64,000 bases of DNA from Streptomyces mobaraensis NBRC 13819 = DSM 40847 (GCF_017916255.1 NZ_CP072827.1:1116001-1180000); one strand, 5' to 3'. Positions 43,116 to 51,236 are shown, counted from the first letter of the stretch. The notes: generated by a model from the letters alone, not told the origin. Translations and numbers: made by a program.

Positions 43116-43811
43116 GTGCCCACACCGACACGGGCCGCTGCGACGGCCGTCGCCGGCCGTCTCGTCCGGCTCTACGCGGGTCTGGCGCTCTACGGGGCGA
43201 GCGCGGGGCTGCAACTGCGGGCGGGGCTCGGCCTGCCGCCCTGGGACGTGCTCAACCAGGGCGTGGCCCGGCACGCCGGGATATCGATCGGCACGGCGTC
43301 GATCCTCATCGGCGTGCTGGTGCTGCTGCTGTGGATCCCGCTGCGGCAGCGCCCGGGGCTGGGCACGGTGTCCAACGTGCTGGTGATCGGCCTGACGCTG
43401 GACACGACCCTGGGCCTGGTCCCCGTACAGCACTCGCTCTGGACGCGGATCCCGCTGCTGGCCTTCGCCGTGGTGCTGTGCGGCGCGGCCACCGGGCTGT
43501 ACATATCGGCCCGCTTCGGGGCGGGCCCGCGCGACGGGCTGATGACCGGGCTGCACCGCAGGACGGGCCGCTCGGTGCGGCTGGTGCGCACCTGCATCGA
43601 GGTGGCGGTGCTGGCGACGGGCTTCGCGCTGGGCGGTTCGGTGGGCGCCGGGACGGTACTCTTCGCGGTGACGATCGGCCCGCTCGCCCAGTTCTTCCTG
43701 CGCCTCTTCGCGCCGGCTTCCGGCACACCGGCCGTCGGCGCACCGGCTCCCGGCGCTCCGGCGGCGGGCGGGGAGACCGCTCCGACGGCCGTCGGGACGG
43801 CCGGAGCCTGA
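43116..43811 (+). CDS. YczE/YitT-like membrane protein
   Basis: A 231-aa membrane protein with five hydrophobic segments between about 14 and 200 and a Pro/Ala-rich C-terminal tail (205-231). Family features: GLGLPPWDVLNQGVARHAG near 38-56 and ISARFGAGPRDGLMTGLHRRTG near 132-153, the paired PWD/PRDGL motifs of YczE/YyaS/YitT-like proteins. The start is GTG with GGGGAGGGG just upstream. Substrate and role are unknown. The divergent MocR gene and shared GTCCAC boxes point to PLP-linked control of a transport or membrane function. Confidence 0.88.
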   Translation: MPTPTRAAATAVAGRLVRLYAGLALYGASAGLQLRAGLGLPPWDVLNQGVARHAGISIGTASILIGVLVLLLWIPLRQRPGLGTVSNVLVIGLTLDTTLGLVPVQHSLWTRIPLLAFAVVLCGAATGLYISARFGAGPRDGLMTGLHRRTGRSVRLVRTCIEVAVLATGFALGGSVGAGTVLFAVTIGPLAQFFLRLFAPASGTPAVGAPAPGAPAAGGETAPTAVGTAGA

Positions 43812-43941
43812 CCTTCCGGAAGACGACGGTCCGGTCCGCGCCGGACCCGGTGCGCCAGGGAAAGCCGCGAGCCGGTAGTGTACGCCTTTGACCCACCGGA
43901 TGAACCGTTACTGCGCGCTCAAGCGCCGGGAACACTGGGTG

Positions 43942-43959
43942 ACATCTGTTGTCAGATGT
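43942..43959. promoter_or_regulatory. Inverted repeat upstream of rbpA
   Basis: ACATCTG-TTGT-CAGATGT, perfect 7-bp arms with a 4-base centre in a locally AT-rich segment, about 64 bp before the SigR -35. Candidate operator or second promoter element. Confidence 0.5.
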
Positions 43960-44022
43960 GACAAACCGGGCGCTGGTGGGTACAACAAGGGGCGGCACGA
44001 CGGGCGACGCATGTCCCTCTAC

Positions 44023-44050
44023 GGGAATCTTCACCGCCGACCGGACGTTG
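44023..44050 (+). promoter_or_regulatory. SigR-type promoter of rbpA
   Basis: GGGAAT (44023-44028), an 18-bp spacer, then GTTG (44047-44050): a near-perfect match to the SigR consensus. In S. coelicolor rbpA is a known SigR target induced by thiol-oxidative stress. Confidence 0.85.
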
Positions 44051-44111
44051 ACCGGATGACGACGACAGCGACACCTGTCCTGTGGGCGACAAGCCCGGGA
44101 GGCACGAATTC

Positions 44112-44486
44112 ATGAGTGAGCGAGCTCTCCGCGGCACGCGACTTGTGGTGACCAGCTACGAGACCGACCGCGGCATCGATCTGGCCCCGCGCCAGGCGGT
44201 GGAGTACGCATGCCCGAACGGCCATCGATTCGAGATGCCGTTCTCTGTAGAGGCGGAGATTCCGCCGGAGTGGGAGTGCAAGGCGTGCGGCGCCGTCGCA
44301 CTTCTGGTGGACGGCGACGGACCCGAGGAGAAGAAGGGCAAGCCCGCGCGTACGCACTGGGACATGCTCATGGAGCGGCGCACCCGCGAGGAGTTGGAGG
44401 AGGTGCTGGCCGAGAGGCTGGCGGTCCTGCGCTCCGGCGCCATGAACATCGCCGTGCATCCGCGGGACACCCGCAAGTCGGCCTGA
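44112..44486 (+). CDS. rbpA: RNA polymerase-binding protein RbpA
   Basis: A 124-aa actinobacterial RNA polymerase-binding protein that contacts the principal sigma factor and core polymerase, stabilises the open complex and raises basal transcription. The zinc ligands are in place: Cys34, His38, Cys56 and Cys59 (CPNGH…CKAC). The C-terminal sigma-interaction helix, THWDMLMERRTREELEEVL, is present. Length equals the S. coelicolor protein (SCO1421, from memory). The start is ATG 44112 with GGGAGG 9 bases upstream. Its SigR-type promoter links it to disulfide stress, and a perfect 20-bp hairpin follows the gene. Confidence 0.97.
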   Translation: MSERALRGTRLVVTSYETDRGIDLAPRQAVEYACPNGHRFEMPFSVEAEIPPEWECKACGAVALLVDGDGPEEKKGKPARTHWDMLMERRTREELEEVLAERLAVLRSGAMNIAVHPRDTRKSA

Positions 44487-44503
44487 CCGGCCGCACCGCG
44501 CAC

Positions 44504-44549
44504 CACAAGGGCCCGGCCACCGCGAAGAAGCGGTGGCCGGGCCCTTGTG
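44504..44549. terminator. Perfect 20-bp hairpin between convergent rbpA and fxsA
   Basis: Arms 44504-44523 and 44530-44549 are perfectly complementary over 20 bp, with loop GAAGAA. It lies 18 bp after the rbpA stop and 15 bp before the fxsA stop. Confidence 0.88.
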
Positions 44550-44563
44550 TGCCCGCGGCCGTC

Positions 44564-45076
44564 TCAGCGCGGCAGCTGCGGGTCGTCCGCGCGGGGGGCC
44601 GGCGGCTGGTCCTCCCGTATGACCTCGCCCTGGACGACCTTGCCGTCGGGCTGACGCATCCGGGCCTGTCGCATGGCGTCCCCCAGCGGGTTCGCCGCGC
44701 CCGCGGCGCGCTCGATCCGGCGGGCGGCCTCCTTCCGGATCAGTGCCCGGGTGGGCGGGAACAGGCACAGCAGCCCGGCCGCGTCCGAGAGCAGGCCCGG
44801 CACCATCAGCAGCAGGCCGCCGAGCATGGTGAGGCCGTTGCCCCCGCCTTCCGCCTCCGGCGCGGCCCCCTGCGCGCCCGCGGCCTGCATCGACCGCGTC
44901 AGCCGCTGCCAGGCGCGGCGCCCGGCCCGCTTGATCACGTACCCGCCGAGGACGACTCCTCCGGCCAGCAGGCCGAACACGGCGAGGCCGCCGGCGGCGT
45001 CGGCGACCAGGATCAGGAGCCAGATCTCCAGGACGGCCCAGGCGGCGATGGCGAGGGGGAGGAGTTTTCGCGTCAT
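44564..45076 (-). CDS. FxsA-family membrane protein
   Basis: A 170-aa protein with FxsA-type membrane segments: residues 4-24 (KLLPLAIAAWAVLEIWLLILV), 27-50 (AGGLAVFGLLAGGVVLGGYVI) and 85-115, containing the family motif LLMVPGLLSDAAGLLCLFPPTR. The C-terminal 45 residues are hydrophilic. FxsA was named from phage-exclusion suppression in E. coli; its biochemical role is unknown. It is convergent to rbpA, and a pair of repeat elements separates it from the mannosyltransferase gene that reads away from it in the same direction. Confidence 0.92.
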   Translation of the reverse strand: MTRKLLPLAIAAWAVLEIWLLILVADAAGGLAVFGLLAGGVVLGGYVIKRAGRRAWQRLTRSMQAAGAQGAAPEAEGGGNGLTMLGGLLLMVPGLLSDAAGLLCLFPPTRALIRKEAARRIERAAGAANPLGDAMRQARMRQPDGKVVQGEVIREDQPPAPRADDPQLPR

Positions 45077-45103
45077 GCGTCCAGTGTGCCTGGGCGGTGG
45101 GGG

Positions 45104-45340
45104 TTGCCCCTGACCCGCCCTTTCTCCGTTTCTGCGGGGGCGAGCCCCCGGCACCCCCGAAACCGCGCTCCGCGCGGTTGTCCTCAAGCGCCGGACGGGC
45201 TGATTCCAGCCCGTTGGGGGTGCCCCCTCTGGGGGAGTTTGAGGACGAGCGGCGAAGCCGCGACAAGCGGGGTCTGGGGCGGCAGCCCCAGGAAACGGCG
45301 AAGGGGCGGGACCGGGGCACAGCCCGCCGCAGGCGCGGGG
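45104..45340. repeat. Dispersed intergenic element, head-to-head pair (copies D1, D2)
   Basis: D1 (45104-45203, leftward) has AACCGCGC-GGA-GCGCGGTT and CGGGGGC-TC-GCCCCCG. D2 (45204-45340, rightward) has GCGGC-GAA-GCCGC and TGGGGC-GGCA-GCCCCA. D2 carries the same altered core as B2 (CCGTTGGGGGTGCCCCCTC, TGGGGGAG, TTTGAGGAC), and its tail matches copy A through ACAGCCCGCCGCAGGCGC. Confidence 0.88.
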
Positions 45341-45342
45341 CG

Positions 45343-46104
45343 CTAGCCCCGCCCGAGCGCCTTGCCCACCCGCGAGCCGACGCCCCACGACGTCACCCGC
45401 CACAGCGCCTCCGCCACGATGTCGCGGCTCATCTTGGAGTCGCCCCGCTCCCGCTCCACGAACGTGATCGGCACCTCCACCACGTGGAATCCCGCCTTCA
45501 CCGCCCGCCACGCCAGGTCGACCTGGAAGCAGTAGCCCTGGGAGGCCACCTCCTCCATCCCGAGCCCCTCCAGCGTCTCGCGCCGGAAGGCGCGGTAACC
45601 GCCGGTGATGTCGCGCAGGCGGACGTCGAGCATCAGCCGGGAGTAGGTGGAGCCGCCGCGGGAGAGGAACTCGCGGGACTTGGGCCAGTTCACGACGCGG
45701 CCGCCGGGGACCCAGCGGGAGCCGAGCGCCAGGTCGGCGTTCTTGAGGGCGGTGAGCAGCCGGGGCAGTTCCTCGGGCTGGTGGGAGCCGTCCGCGTCCA
45801 TCTCCACCAGGACGCCGTAGCCCTGGTCCAGGCCCCAGCGGAAGCCCGCCAGGTAGGCGGCGCCCAGCCCCTCCTTGCCCTCGCGGTGCAGGACGTGGAC
45901 GTGGTCGTCGTCCTCCGCCAGTTCGTCCGCGAGCTTGCCGGTGCCGTCCGGGCTGTTGTCGTCGGCGACGAGCACGTGCGCCTCCGGGACGGCGGCCCGC
46001 ACCCGGCCGACGATGGGCTTGATGTTCTCCGCCTCGTTGTAGGTCGGGATGATCACCAAGGTCGTGCCGAGCGGACCGTACCTCCGCTGACCGCCGTCGT
46101 TCAC
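45343..46104 (-). CDS. ppm1: Polyprenol-phosphate mannosyltransferase (Ppm1 catalytic domain)
   Basis: A 253-aa GT2 enzyme of the dolichol-phosphate-mannose synthase type, transferring mannose from GDP-mannose to polyprenyl phosphate on the inner membrane face. Motifs: VIIPTYNEAENI, VADDNSPDGTG, the metal-binding VEMDADGSHQPE (DAD), GSRWVPGG, and the C-terminal amphipathic ITFVERERGDSKMS. The product feeds protein O-mannosylation and lipoglycan synthesis. Its GTG overlaps the lnt stop by 4 bp. In mycobacteria Ppm1 is a single Lnt-Ppm fusion; here, as in S. coelicolor (SCO1423, from memory), the parts are separate but coupled genes. Confidence 0.95.
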   Translation of the reverse strand: MNDGGQRRYGPLGTTLVIIPTYNEAENIKPIVGRVRAAVPEAHVLVADDNSPDGTGKLADELAEDDDHVHVLHREGKEGLGAAYLAGFRWGLDQGYGVLVEMDADGSHQPEELPRLLTALKNADLALGSRWVPGGRVVNWPKSREFLSRGGSTYSRLMLDVRLRDITGGYRAFRRETLEGLGMEEVASQGYCFQVDLAWRAVKAGFHVVEVPITFVERERGDSKMSRDIVAEALWRVTSWGVGSRVGKALGRG

Positions 46105-47789
46105 TGCTGGCCCTTCTTGTCCGACTTGTCCGGGGACTCCACCACTCGTCCCCGACGACCGATCAGCAAAGCGGCCGCCCAGGAGAGAAGGCCCACCATA
46201 GCGAGCGTCCATTCGGGCGCCGCACCCGCACGGTCCGCGAGCGTCCTGCCGTCCCGGAGCGGGATCGACGTGGTGATGACCTCGCGGGTGAACTCGGGCG
46301 CGCGCCGCAGCACCGAGCCGTCCGGGCCGACGACCGCGCTGATGCCGCTGGTGGCGGCGGTCACCACGGCCCGGCCGTGTTCGACGGCACGCAGCCGGCT
46401 CATGGCGAGCTGCTGCTCGGGCTGGTCGGAGTGGCCGAAGGTGGCGTTGTTGGTCTGCACCACCAGGGCGCGGGCCCCGGCGTTCACGGTCTTCCGGACG
46501 ATCTCGTCGTAGGCGATCTCGAAGCAGATGACGTCGCCCAGCCGGGCCGGGCCGACTTTCATGACCCCGGTGTGGTCGCCGGGGTAGAAGTCGCGGGGCA
46601 CCCGCTGCAGCCGGGTGATGACCTTGCTGAGCTGCTCGCGGAACGGCACGTACTCGCCGAACGGCACCGGGTGCTGCTTGGTGTACGAGGCGCCGGGGCC
46701 GGACGTCGGGTCCCAGACGATGCCCTCGTTGAAGACGTAGCCCGGCTTGGTCGGGTGGTCGACCAGCGCGCCGACGAGCACCGGCACCCCGATCGCCTTG
46801 ACCGCCTGGTCGATGCGGTCGTACGCCTCCTTGACCCGGAACGGGTCGAGGTCGGAGGAGTTCTCCGGCCAGATGACGAGGTCGGGCTTCCTCGCCCGCC
46901 CCTCCTTCACGTCCTTCGCCAGTTGCAGGGTGGCGCTGACGTGGTTGTTGAGGATCAGCATCGGGCGGCCGAGGAAGTCCATGCCGGGCTTCTGGACGTC
47001 GCCCTGGACGACGGCGATGTTCACCGTGTCGTCGGCCTTGGTCGGGACCGGCACCGCGTACCCGGCGAGGATCACCACCCCGGCCAGCGCCGCCGCCTCC
47101 ACCGCAGGCAGCAGCGCCTTCACCGCGAGCGGGCCGCCGGCGCCGCGCCGCCGCCACACGGTGAGCCCCGCGAAGGCGAACAGTCCGCCGGCGAGGGCCA
47201 CCGCGAAGCTCACCAGCGGGGCGCCGCCCAGCGCGGCGAGCGGGGTGAACGGCGAGTGGGTGTTGGCGAAGGCCAGCCGGCCCCAGGGGAAGCCGCCGAA
47301 CGGCACCCGGTCGCGCGCCCACTCCTCGGCCACCCACAGGCAGGCCCCCCACACCGGCCACCCGCGCAGCCGGGAGGTGCGGGCCAGCCCGGCGCCGAGC
47401 GCGGCCACGAACAGCGCCTCCGCCACGGACAGGCCGACGACGGCGTCGTACCCGACGACGTCCAGCCAGCGCAGCAGCAGCACGAAGAACGGCAGGGCGA
47501 GGACGAAGCCGGTCCACGCGCCCTGGCGGCCGGTCCGGCCGTGGGTCATCAGGGCCAGCGCGGCGACCCCGAGGACGGACAGCGGCCACACGTCGTACGG
47601 CGGGAAGGCGAAGGCCAGCGCCACGCCGGTCACGGCGGCCAGGCCGGTGCGGGCGGCCTCGCGGCGGGCCAGCGCGGCCAGCCGGGCGCGGCGGCCCGGG
47701 CGGGGCGCTGCGGGCGCCGGGACGGCGTCCGGGCGGCTCGCGGCCGGGTCGCCGGCGGTCTCGGCGGTGGTGTCGGAACCCGAGGGCAC
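46101..47789 (-). CDS. lnt: Apolipoprotein N-acyltransferase
   Basis: A 562-aa membrane enzyme that adds the third acyl chain to lipoproteins outside the membrane. Eight or so membrane segments cover about 45-245, followed by the periplasmic nitrilase domain with the catalytic triad Glu309 (VIWPENSS), Lys371 (YTKQHPVPFGEY) and Cys422 (DVICFEIAYDE); a last membrane segment lies near the C-terminus. The start is GTG 47789, chosen because AGGAAGG lies 7 bases upstream; the in-frame TTG at 47816 has no such site. It overlaps ppm1 by 4 bp, linking lipoprotein acylation to mannosylation. A palindrome and hairpin lie within 65 bp upstream. Confidence 0.95.
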   Translation of the reverse strand: MPSGSDTTAETAGDPAASRPDAVPAPAAPRPGRRARLAALARREAARTGLAAVTGVALAFAFPPYDVWPLSVLGVAALALMTHGRTGRQGAWTGFVLALPFFVLLLRWLDVVGYDAVVGLSVAEALFVAALGAGLARTSRLRGWPVWGACLWVAEEWARDRVPFGGFPWGRLAFANTHSPFTPLAALGGAPLVSFAVALAGGLFAFAGLTVWRRRGAGGPLAVKALLPAVEAAALAGVVILAGYAVPVPTKADDTVNIAVVQGDVQKPGMDFLGRPMLILNNHVSATLQLAKDVKEGRARKPDLVIWPENSSDLDPFRVKEAYDRIDQAVKAIGVPVLVGALVDHPTKPGYVFNEGIVWDPTSGPGASYTKQHPVPFGEYVPFREQLSKVITRLQRVPRDFYPGDHTGVMKVGPARLGDVICFEIAYDEIVRKTVNAGARALVVQTNNATFGHSDQPEQQLAMSRLRAVEHGRAVVTAATSGISAVVGPDGSVLRRAPEFTREVITTSIPLRDGRTLADRAGAAPEWTLAMVGLLSWAAALLIGRRGRVVESPDKSDKKGQQ

Positions 47790-48341
47790 GGTCGCGCCTT
47801 CCTGCAGCTCGTTCAAGGGTCACGTGACCGTACCTCGCGGCGGGTACGGTCCGTGTCCAGGGTGCGGGAAAGCGGCGCGGAGGCCGAGAGGCGAAAGGCC
47901 CGGCCGCGGCACGGCGGGCGGGCGGGGACGGCGGGTGGGGCTCGGTGTCCTTCGGGCCGGCCGGGGAACCGCTGGCTGCGGGTCGCCCTGGAACCGTTGT
48001 CTACTGAACGTCCGGGCCCCACCCGGGTCACACCTGCCGACCCGGCGGAACGTCCCCCGCCCCCGTGCGCTGGACCTGGCTCCCAGTGGCGGCGCGCCCG
48101 TGTAGCGCGCCACCCCATGGCCCAGCGGCGTTCGACGACTGCGTGGAGTTCTCCGGTCGGGCGTCCTGTGGTGGACCCGGCCGAACCTACCCGCCCCGGA
48201 CCGCACCCTGTCAACAGCCGCTTGACCTGCGTCGTTGTGCCAAATCAGCAGGTCAGTGCGGAGGGGGTGACGCAGCGCGACAGGCCGACCGCACGTCGTT
48301 CGGCGGTACGCGCCGCGCGGACGTCACCCGTTCGGCCGGTC
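47790..48341. other. Long intergenic region upstream of lnt
   Basis: A 552-bp region between the lnt start and the amidohydrolase stop. Open frames exist on both strands but are compositionally unlike genes and lack ribosome binding sites. The only clear features are the palindrome at 47818-47829 and the hairpin at 47827-47850 close to lnt. Confidence 0.5.
47818..47850. promoter_or_regulatory. Palindrome GGTCACGTGACC and adjoining hairpin upstream of lnt
   Basis: GGTCACGTGACC (47818-47829) is a perfect 12-bp palindrome. It runs into an 8-bp hairpin, ACCGTACC (47827-47834) with GGTACGGT (47843-47850). They begin 29 bp upstream of the lnt GTG and are candidate operator or leader structures. 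Confidence 0.5.
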
Positions 48342-49958
48342 TCAGGCGGCGTACACGGTGCGTCCGGCGACCACCGTGCGGACGCAGCGGGGCAGTTGAC
48401 CGCCGGGGACCAGCTCCGGCAGGCCCGGGGTGCCCGAGCGTGGATCGGTGGACCAGTTGGCGACGCGTGCGTCCGGCACCTGCACCACCAGGTCGCCGGC
48501 CTCCCACACCGCGTAGTCGGCGGGCGCCCCCGGCACCAGCACGCCCGCGTCGTCCCGGCCGATCGCCCGCCAGCCGCCGCGGGTGTGCGCGGTGAAGGCC
48601 GCACGCACCGAGACGCGGTGCTCGGGGGTGCGGTGGAAGGCGGCGGCGCGGATCGTGCCCCAGGGGTCGAGCGGGGTGACCGGGCTGTCGGAGCCGAGCG
48701 CCAGCGGGACGCCGGCGCGCAGCATCGCCGCGTACGGGTTGAGGGTGCGGGCCCGCTCCCGGCCCAGCCGCGCGGCGTACATGCCGTCGTCACCTCCCCA
48801 GGCGGCGTCGAAGGCGGGCTGGACGGAGGCCGTGAGCGCCGACTCGGCGAACGCGGCGATGTGCTCGGGCGTGAGCATCTCGGCGTGCTCGACCCGGTGC
48901 CGGGCGGCGCGGACCCGGTCCAGTCCGACCTTCTCGGCCGCCGCCCGGACGCCGGTGACGACGGTGGTGAGCGCGGCGTCGCCGATGGCGTGGAAACCGG
49001 CCTGGACGCCGGCCTCGGTGCAGGCGGCGACGTGCGCGGCGACGGTGTCGGCGTCGAGGTGCGCGGTGCCGGTGGCTCCGGGGGCGTCGGCGTACGGCTC
49101 GTGCAGGCAGGCCGTGTGGGAGCCGAGCGAGCCGTCCACGAAGAGGTCGCCGGCCGCGCCGTGCGCACCCAGCTCCCTGATCTTCGCCAGCTGGTTCACG
49201 GAGGTGAACGCCTCGGCCCAGTAGCCGACGACGCGGGGGCCCGGCTCCTCGGCGGCCAGCCGCAGCAGCCCGGTCAGGTCGTCCTCGCCGGAGATCAGCG
49301 GACCGGCGCACTCGTGCACCGAGCCGATGCCCAGCGAGACCGCCCGGGCCAGCGCGGCGCGCTGCGCCTCGGTGCGCTGGGCGGGGGTGACGGCGGCGTG
49401 CGCGGTGCTGCGGACGGCGTGGTGGGCGTCGTCCGTCAGGGGCCCGTCGGGGGTGAATCCGCGCAGGTCACGGGCGTTGGGGACGAGGTCGAGGAGGGCG
49501 GTGGTGACCACCGCCGAGTGCACGTCGACCCGGGTGAGGTAGAGCGGCCGGCCGTCGGCGGCGGCGTCGAGTTCCGCCCGGGACGGCGGCCGCCCCTCGG
49601 GCCACCGGGCGGCGTCCCACCCGTGCCCCAGCAGGATCCGGTCACCCGGCCGGGCGGCGGCGTACGCCCGCACCCGCTCCAGCGCCTCCCCGAGCGTGGC
49701 CGCGCCGGAGAGGTCGAGGCCGGTCAGCGCCAGGCCGGTGGCAGTGGTGTGCACATGTGCGTCTGTGAACGCGGGGGTCACGAGGGCGCCCTGGAGGTCG
49801 ATCACCTCGTCGACGCCGTCGGCGAAGGAGTCGGCGGCCCCTTCCGAGCCGACCCAGGCGATGTGGCCGCCTTCGACGACCATGGCGGTGGCGAAGGGGT
49901 CGGCGGGGCTGTGCACGTCGCCGTTGCGGAGGAGGGTGGTTCGGGGGCGCTCGCTCAT
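48342..49958 (-). CDS. Amidohydrolase (YtcJ-like)
   Basis: A 538-aa metal-dependent amidohydrolase of the YtcJ/DUF6282-free 'amidohydrolase 3' type. The N-terminal composite beta-domain (to 55) leads to the metal motif FTDAHVHT (HxH) at about 65-71. Other metal-site elements are HAIGDAALT, RHRVEHAEM and the late Asp in GSDSPVTPLDPW. It is cytosolic, without a signal peptide. The substrate (an N-acyl or imide compound) cannot be named. ATG 49958 is followed by the typical RPRTTLLRNGDVHSP opening. A repeat element separates it from the Lrp regulator, which reads toward it in the same direction. Confidence 0.9.
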   Translation of the reverse strand: MSERPRTTLLRNGDVHSPADPFATAMVVEGGHIAWVGSEGAADSFADGVDEVIDLQGALVTPAFTDAHVHTTATGLALTGLDLSGAATLGEALERVRAYAAARPGDRILLGHGWDAARWPEGRPPSRAELDAAADGRPLYLTRVDVHSAVVTTALLDLVPNARDLRGFTPDGPLTDDAHHAVRSTAHAAVTPAQRTEAQRAALARAVSLGIGSVHECAGPLISGEDDLTGLLRLAAEEPGPRVVGYWAEAFTSVNQLAKIRELGAHGAAGDLFVDGSLGSHTACLHEPYADAPGATGTAHLDADTVAAHVAACTEAGVQAGFHAIGDAALTTVVTGVRAAAEKVGLDRVRAARHRVEHAEMLTPEHIAAFAESALTASVQPAFDAAWGGDDGMYAARLGRERARTLNPYAAMLRAGVPLALGSDSPVTPLDPWGTIRAAAFHRTPEHRVSVRAAFTAHTRGGWRAIGRDDAGVLVPGAPADYAVWEAGDLVVQVPDARVANWSTDPRSGTPGLPELVPGGQLPRCVRTVVAGRTVYAA

Positions 49959-50010
49959 GGGAACAGTGTGGCGTGGGCGGGGGTACGCCGGGTGCGCGGG
50001 GGTGGTTGAT

Positions 50011-50107
50011 CCAGCCCGTGCGGCGCTTGAGGACGATCGGCGAAGCCGCGACAAGGGGGGTCTGGGGGCGCAGCCCCCGGGAAACGGTGAAAGGGAGGGG
50101 CCGGGGC
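50011..50107 (+). repeat. Dispersed intergenic hairpin element, copy E
   Basis: Core CCAGCCCGTGCGGCGCTTGA then GGAC, hairpin 1 CGGC-GAA-GCCG, hairpin 2 TGGGGGC-GCA-GCCCCCG, tail GGGAAACGGTGAAAGGGAGG. It ends exactly at the stop of the Lrp gene. Confidence 0.88.
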
Positions 50108-50551
50108 TCACCCCACCCGCGGCGGACGCGCCTCGTACGGCGTCGACAGGACGATCGTCGTCCGCGTCGACACCCCCGCCAACGACCGGATCCGCGCGAG
50201 CAGATGCTCCAGCTCCAGCGGCGTGGCCACCCGCACCTTGAGGATGTAGTTCTCGTCCCCCGCGACACTGTGGCACGCCTCGATCTCGGGGATCTCCGCC
50301 AGCCGGTCCGCGATGTCGTCCGGCGCGCTCGGATCGAACGGCTTCACCGAGATGAAGGCGGTCAGCGGCAGCCCCACCGCCTCCGGGTCGACCACCGCGG
50401 CGTAGCCGCGGATGACCCCGCGCTGTTCGAGCCGGCGCACACGCTGGTGCACCGCCGAGGTGGACAGGCCGGTGGCCTTGCCCAGGTCGGTGTAGCTCAT
50501 CCGCCCGTCCTTGACGAGCAGTTCCACGATCTCTTTGTCCAGCTCCTCCAC
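50108..50551 (-). CDS. Lrp/AsnC-family transcriptional regulator
   Basis: A 147-aa Lrp/AsnC regulator. The N-terminal helix-turn-helix (LDKEIVELLVKDGRMSYTDL, GLSTSAVHQRVRRLEQRGVI) is joined to the RAM/ACT-like effector domain (about 60-147, with ACHSVAGDENYILKVRV). These proteins sense amino acids and act as octamers. The start is GTG 50551. There is no ribosome binding site, but TAGGTT lies 5 bases before it, so a leaderless message is possible. It is divergent from the gene at 50753 over 201 bp. The amidohydrolase downstream may or may not be its target. Confidence 0.93.
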   Translation of the reverse strand: MEELDKEIVELLVKDGRMSYTDLGKATGLSTSAVHQRVRRLEQRGVIRGYAAVVDPEAVGLPLTAFISVKPFDPSAPDDIADRLAEIPEIEACHSVAGDENYILKVRVATPLELEHLLARIRSLAGVSTRTTIVLSTPYEARPPRVG

Positions 50552-50752
50552 ACCGGCCAACCTACTGCGTCGCACGGCGCCCGGCACAGTCGGCGCCCCC
50601 CGCGGGCGCGCGGGACGCGTGACGAACGCCACAGGCCCGCGCCCGTGTCCCCCCGGCCGGGGCGATTACCCCGGACCGCCGACGGGAAGTGCTTGCTGTG
50701 GCCGGGGCCGAGACGCCCCTGCCAGGCCCAGCAAGAGGGGGAAACGAAGATC

Positions 50753-51136
50753 ATGCCGAGCCTGGAACGCCTGGAGAACGACGGCGACAGCAGCCCGTAC
50801 GGCCCCGACGAGCCGGCGGACTTCACCACGATGTTCCGGGTGACCTGCCCGGACTGCGCCCGTCCGATCGCCCTGCTCGCGGACGAGGACGAGCTCCCCG
50901 AGCACGCCCTCTGCCCGTCCCCGTGGAACCCGTTCGGCCTCACGGTCTGCCCGGGCTCCGGGCGCGCGGTGGAGGACGCCGAGCCGGCCGGGGAGGACGA
51001 GGGCGCCCTGGAGCTGGACACGGCCCTGCTGCTCACCCTGCCGGAGAGCCTGGACTGGCGGACGCAGCCGTTCTCGCACATCGGCGGGCCGGGCTCGCGC
51101 CCGGTGCGGGTGCCGGAGACGCGCCACAGGCCCTGA
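50753..51136 (+). CDS. Conserved acidic protein with zinc-finger-like cysteines, unknown function
   Basis: A 127-aa acidic protein. Residues 28-70 contain CPDCARP followed by ALCPSP and LTVCPGSG, four cysteines that could bind a metal ion. The N-terminus is acidic (MPSLERLENDGDSSPYGPDE) and the C-terminus has LDTALLLTLPESLDWRTQPF. No domain with a known role is recognised. The ATG is preceded by AGAGGGGG at 11 bases. It is divergent from the Lrp gene and convergent to the acyl-CoA dehydrogenase, with a hairpin between. Confidence 0.8.
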   Translation: MPSLERLENDGDSSPYGPDEPADFTTMFRVTCPDCARPIALLADEDELPEHALCPSPWNPFGLTVCPGSGRAVEDAEPAGEDEGALELDTALLLTLPESLDWRTQPFSHIGGPGSRPVRVPETRHRP

Positions 51137-51180
51137 CGCGACACCGAGGACGGACCGGCCCGGATCGGGCCGCCCCGGAT

Positions 51181-51211
51181 CGGCCGCCGTCACCCGCCCC
51201 GACGGCGGCCG
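51181..51211. terminator. Hairpin between convergent genes
   Basis: Arms 51181-51191 and 51201-51211 pair perfectly over 11 bp with a 9-base loop, 45 bp after one stop and 26 bp before the convergent stop. Confidence 0.7.
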
Positions 51212-51236
51212 GTCCGCTCACCGCGGACCCGGCCGG

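Larger units (their letters stand above)
43812..44111. other. rbpA upstream region
   Basis: A 300-bp region upstream of rbpA. It holds the inverted repeat at 43942-43959 and the SigR-type promoter at 44023-44050, leaving a leader of about 55-60 bases. No open gene is convincing here. Confidence 0.6.

Noticed and set aside
47790..47816. TTG start at 47816 for lnt
   Set aside because: No ribosome binding site there, whereas AGGAAGG stands 7 bases before the GTG at 47789.
47813..48214. Small open frames in the gap upstream of lnt
   Set aside because: Arg/Gly/Pro-rich composition, no ribosome binding site and no similarity to known families.
46377..50009. 1210-codon open frame across lnt, the spacer and the amidohydrolase
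   Set aside because: It spans two real genes in antisense plus a non-coding gap and has no domain or ribosome binding site.
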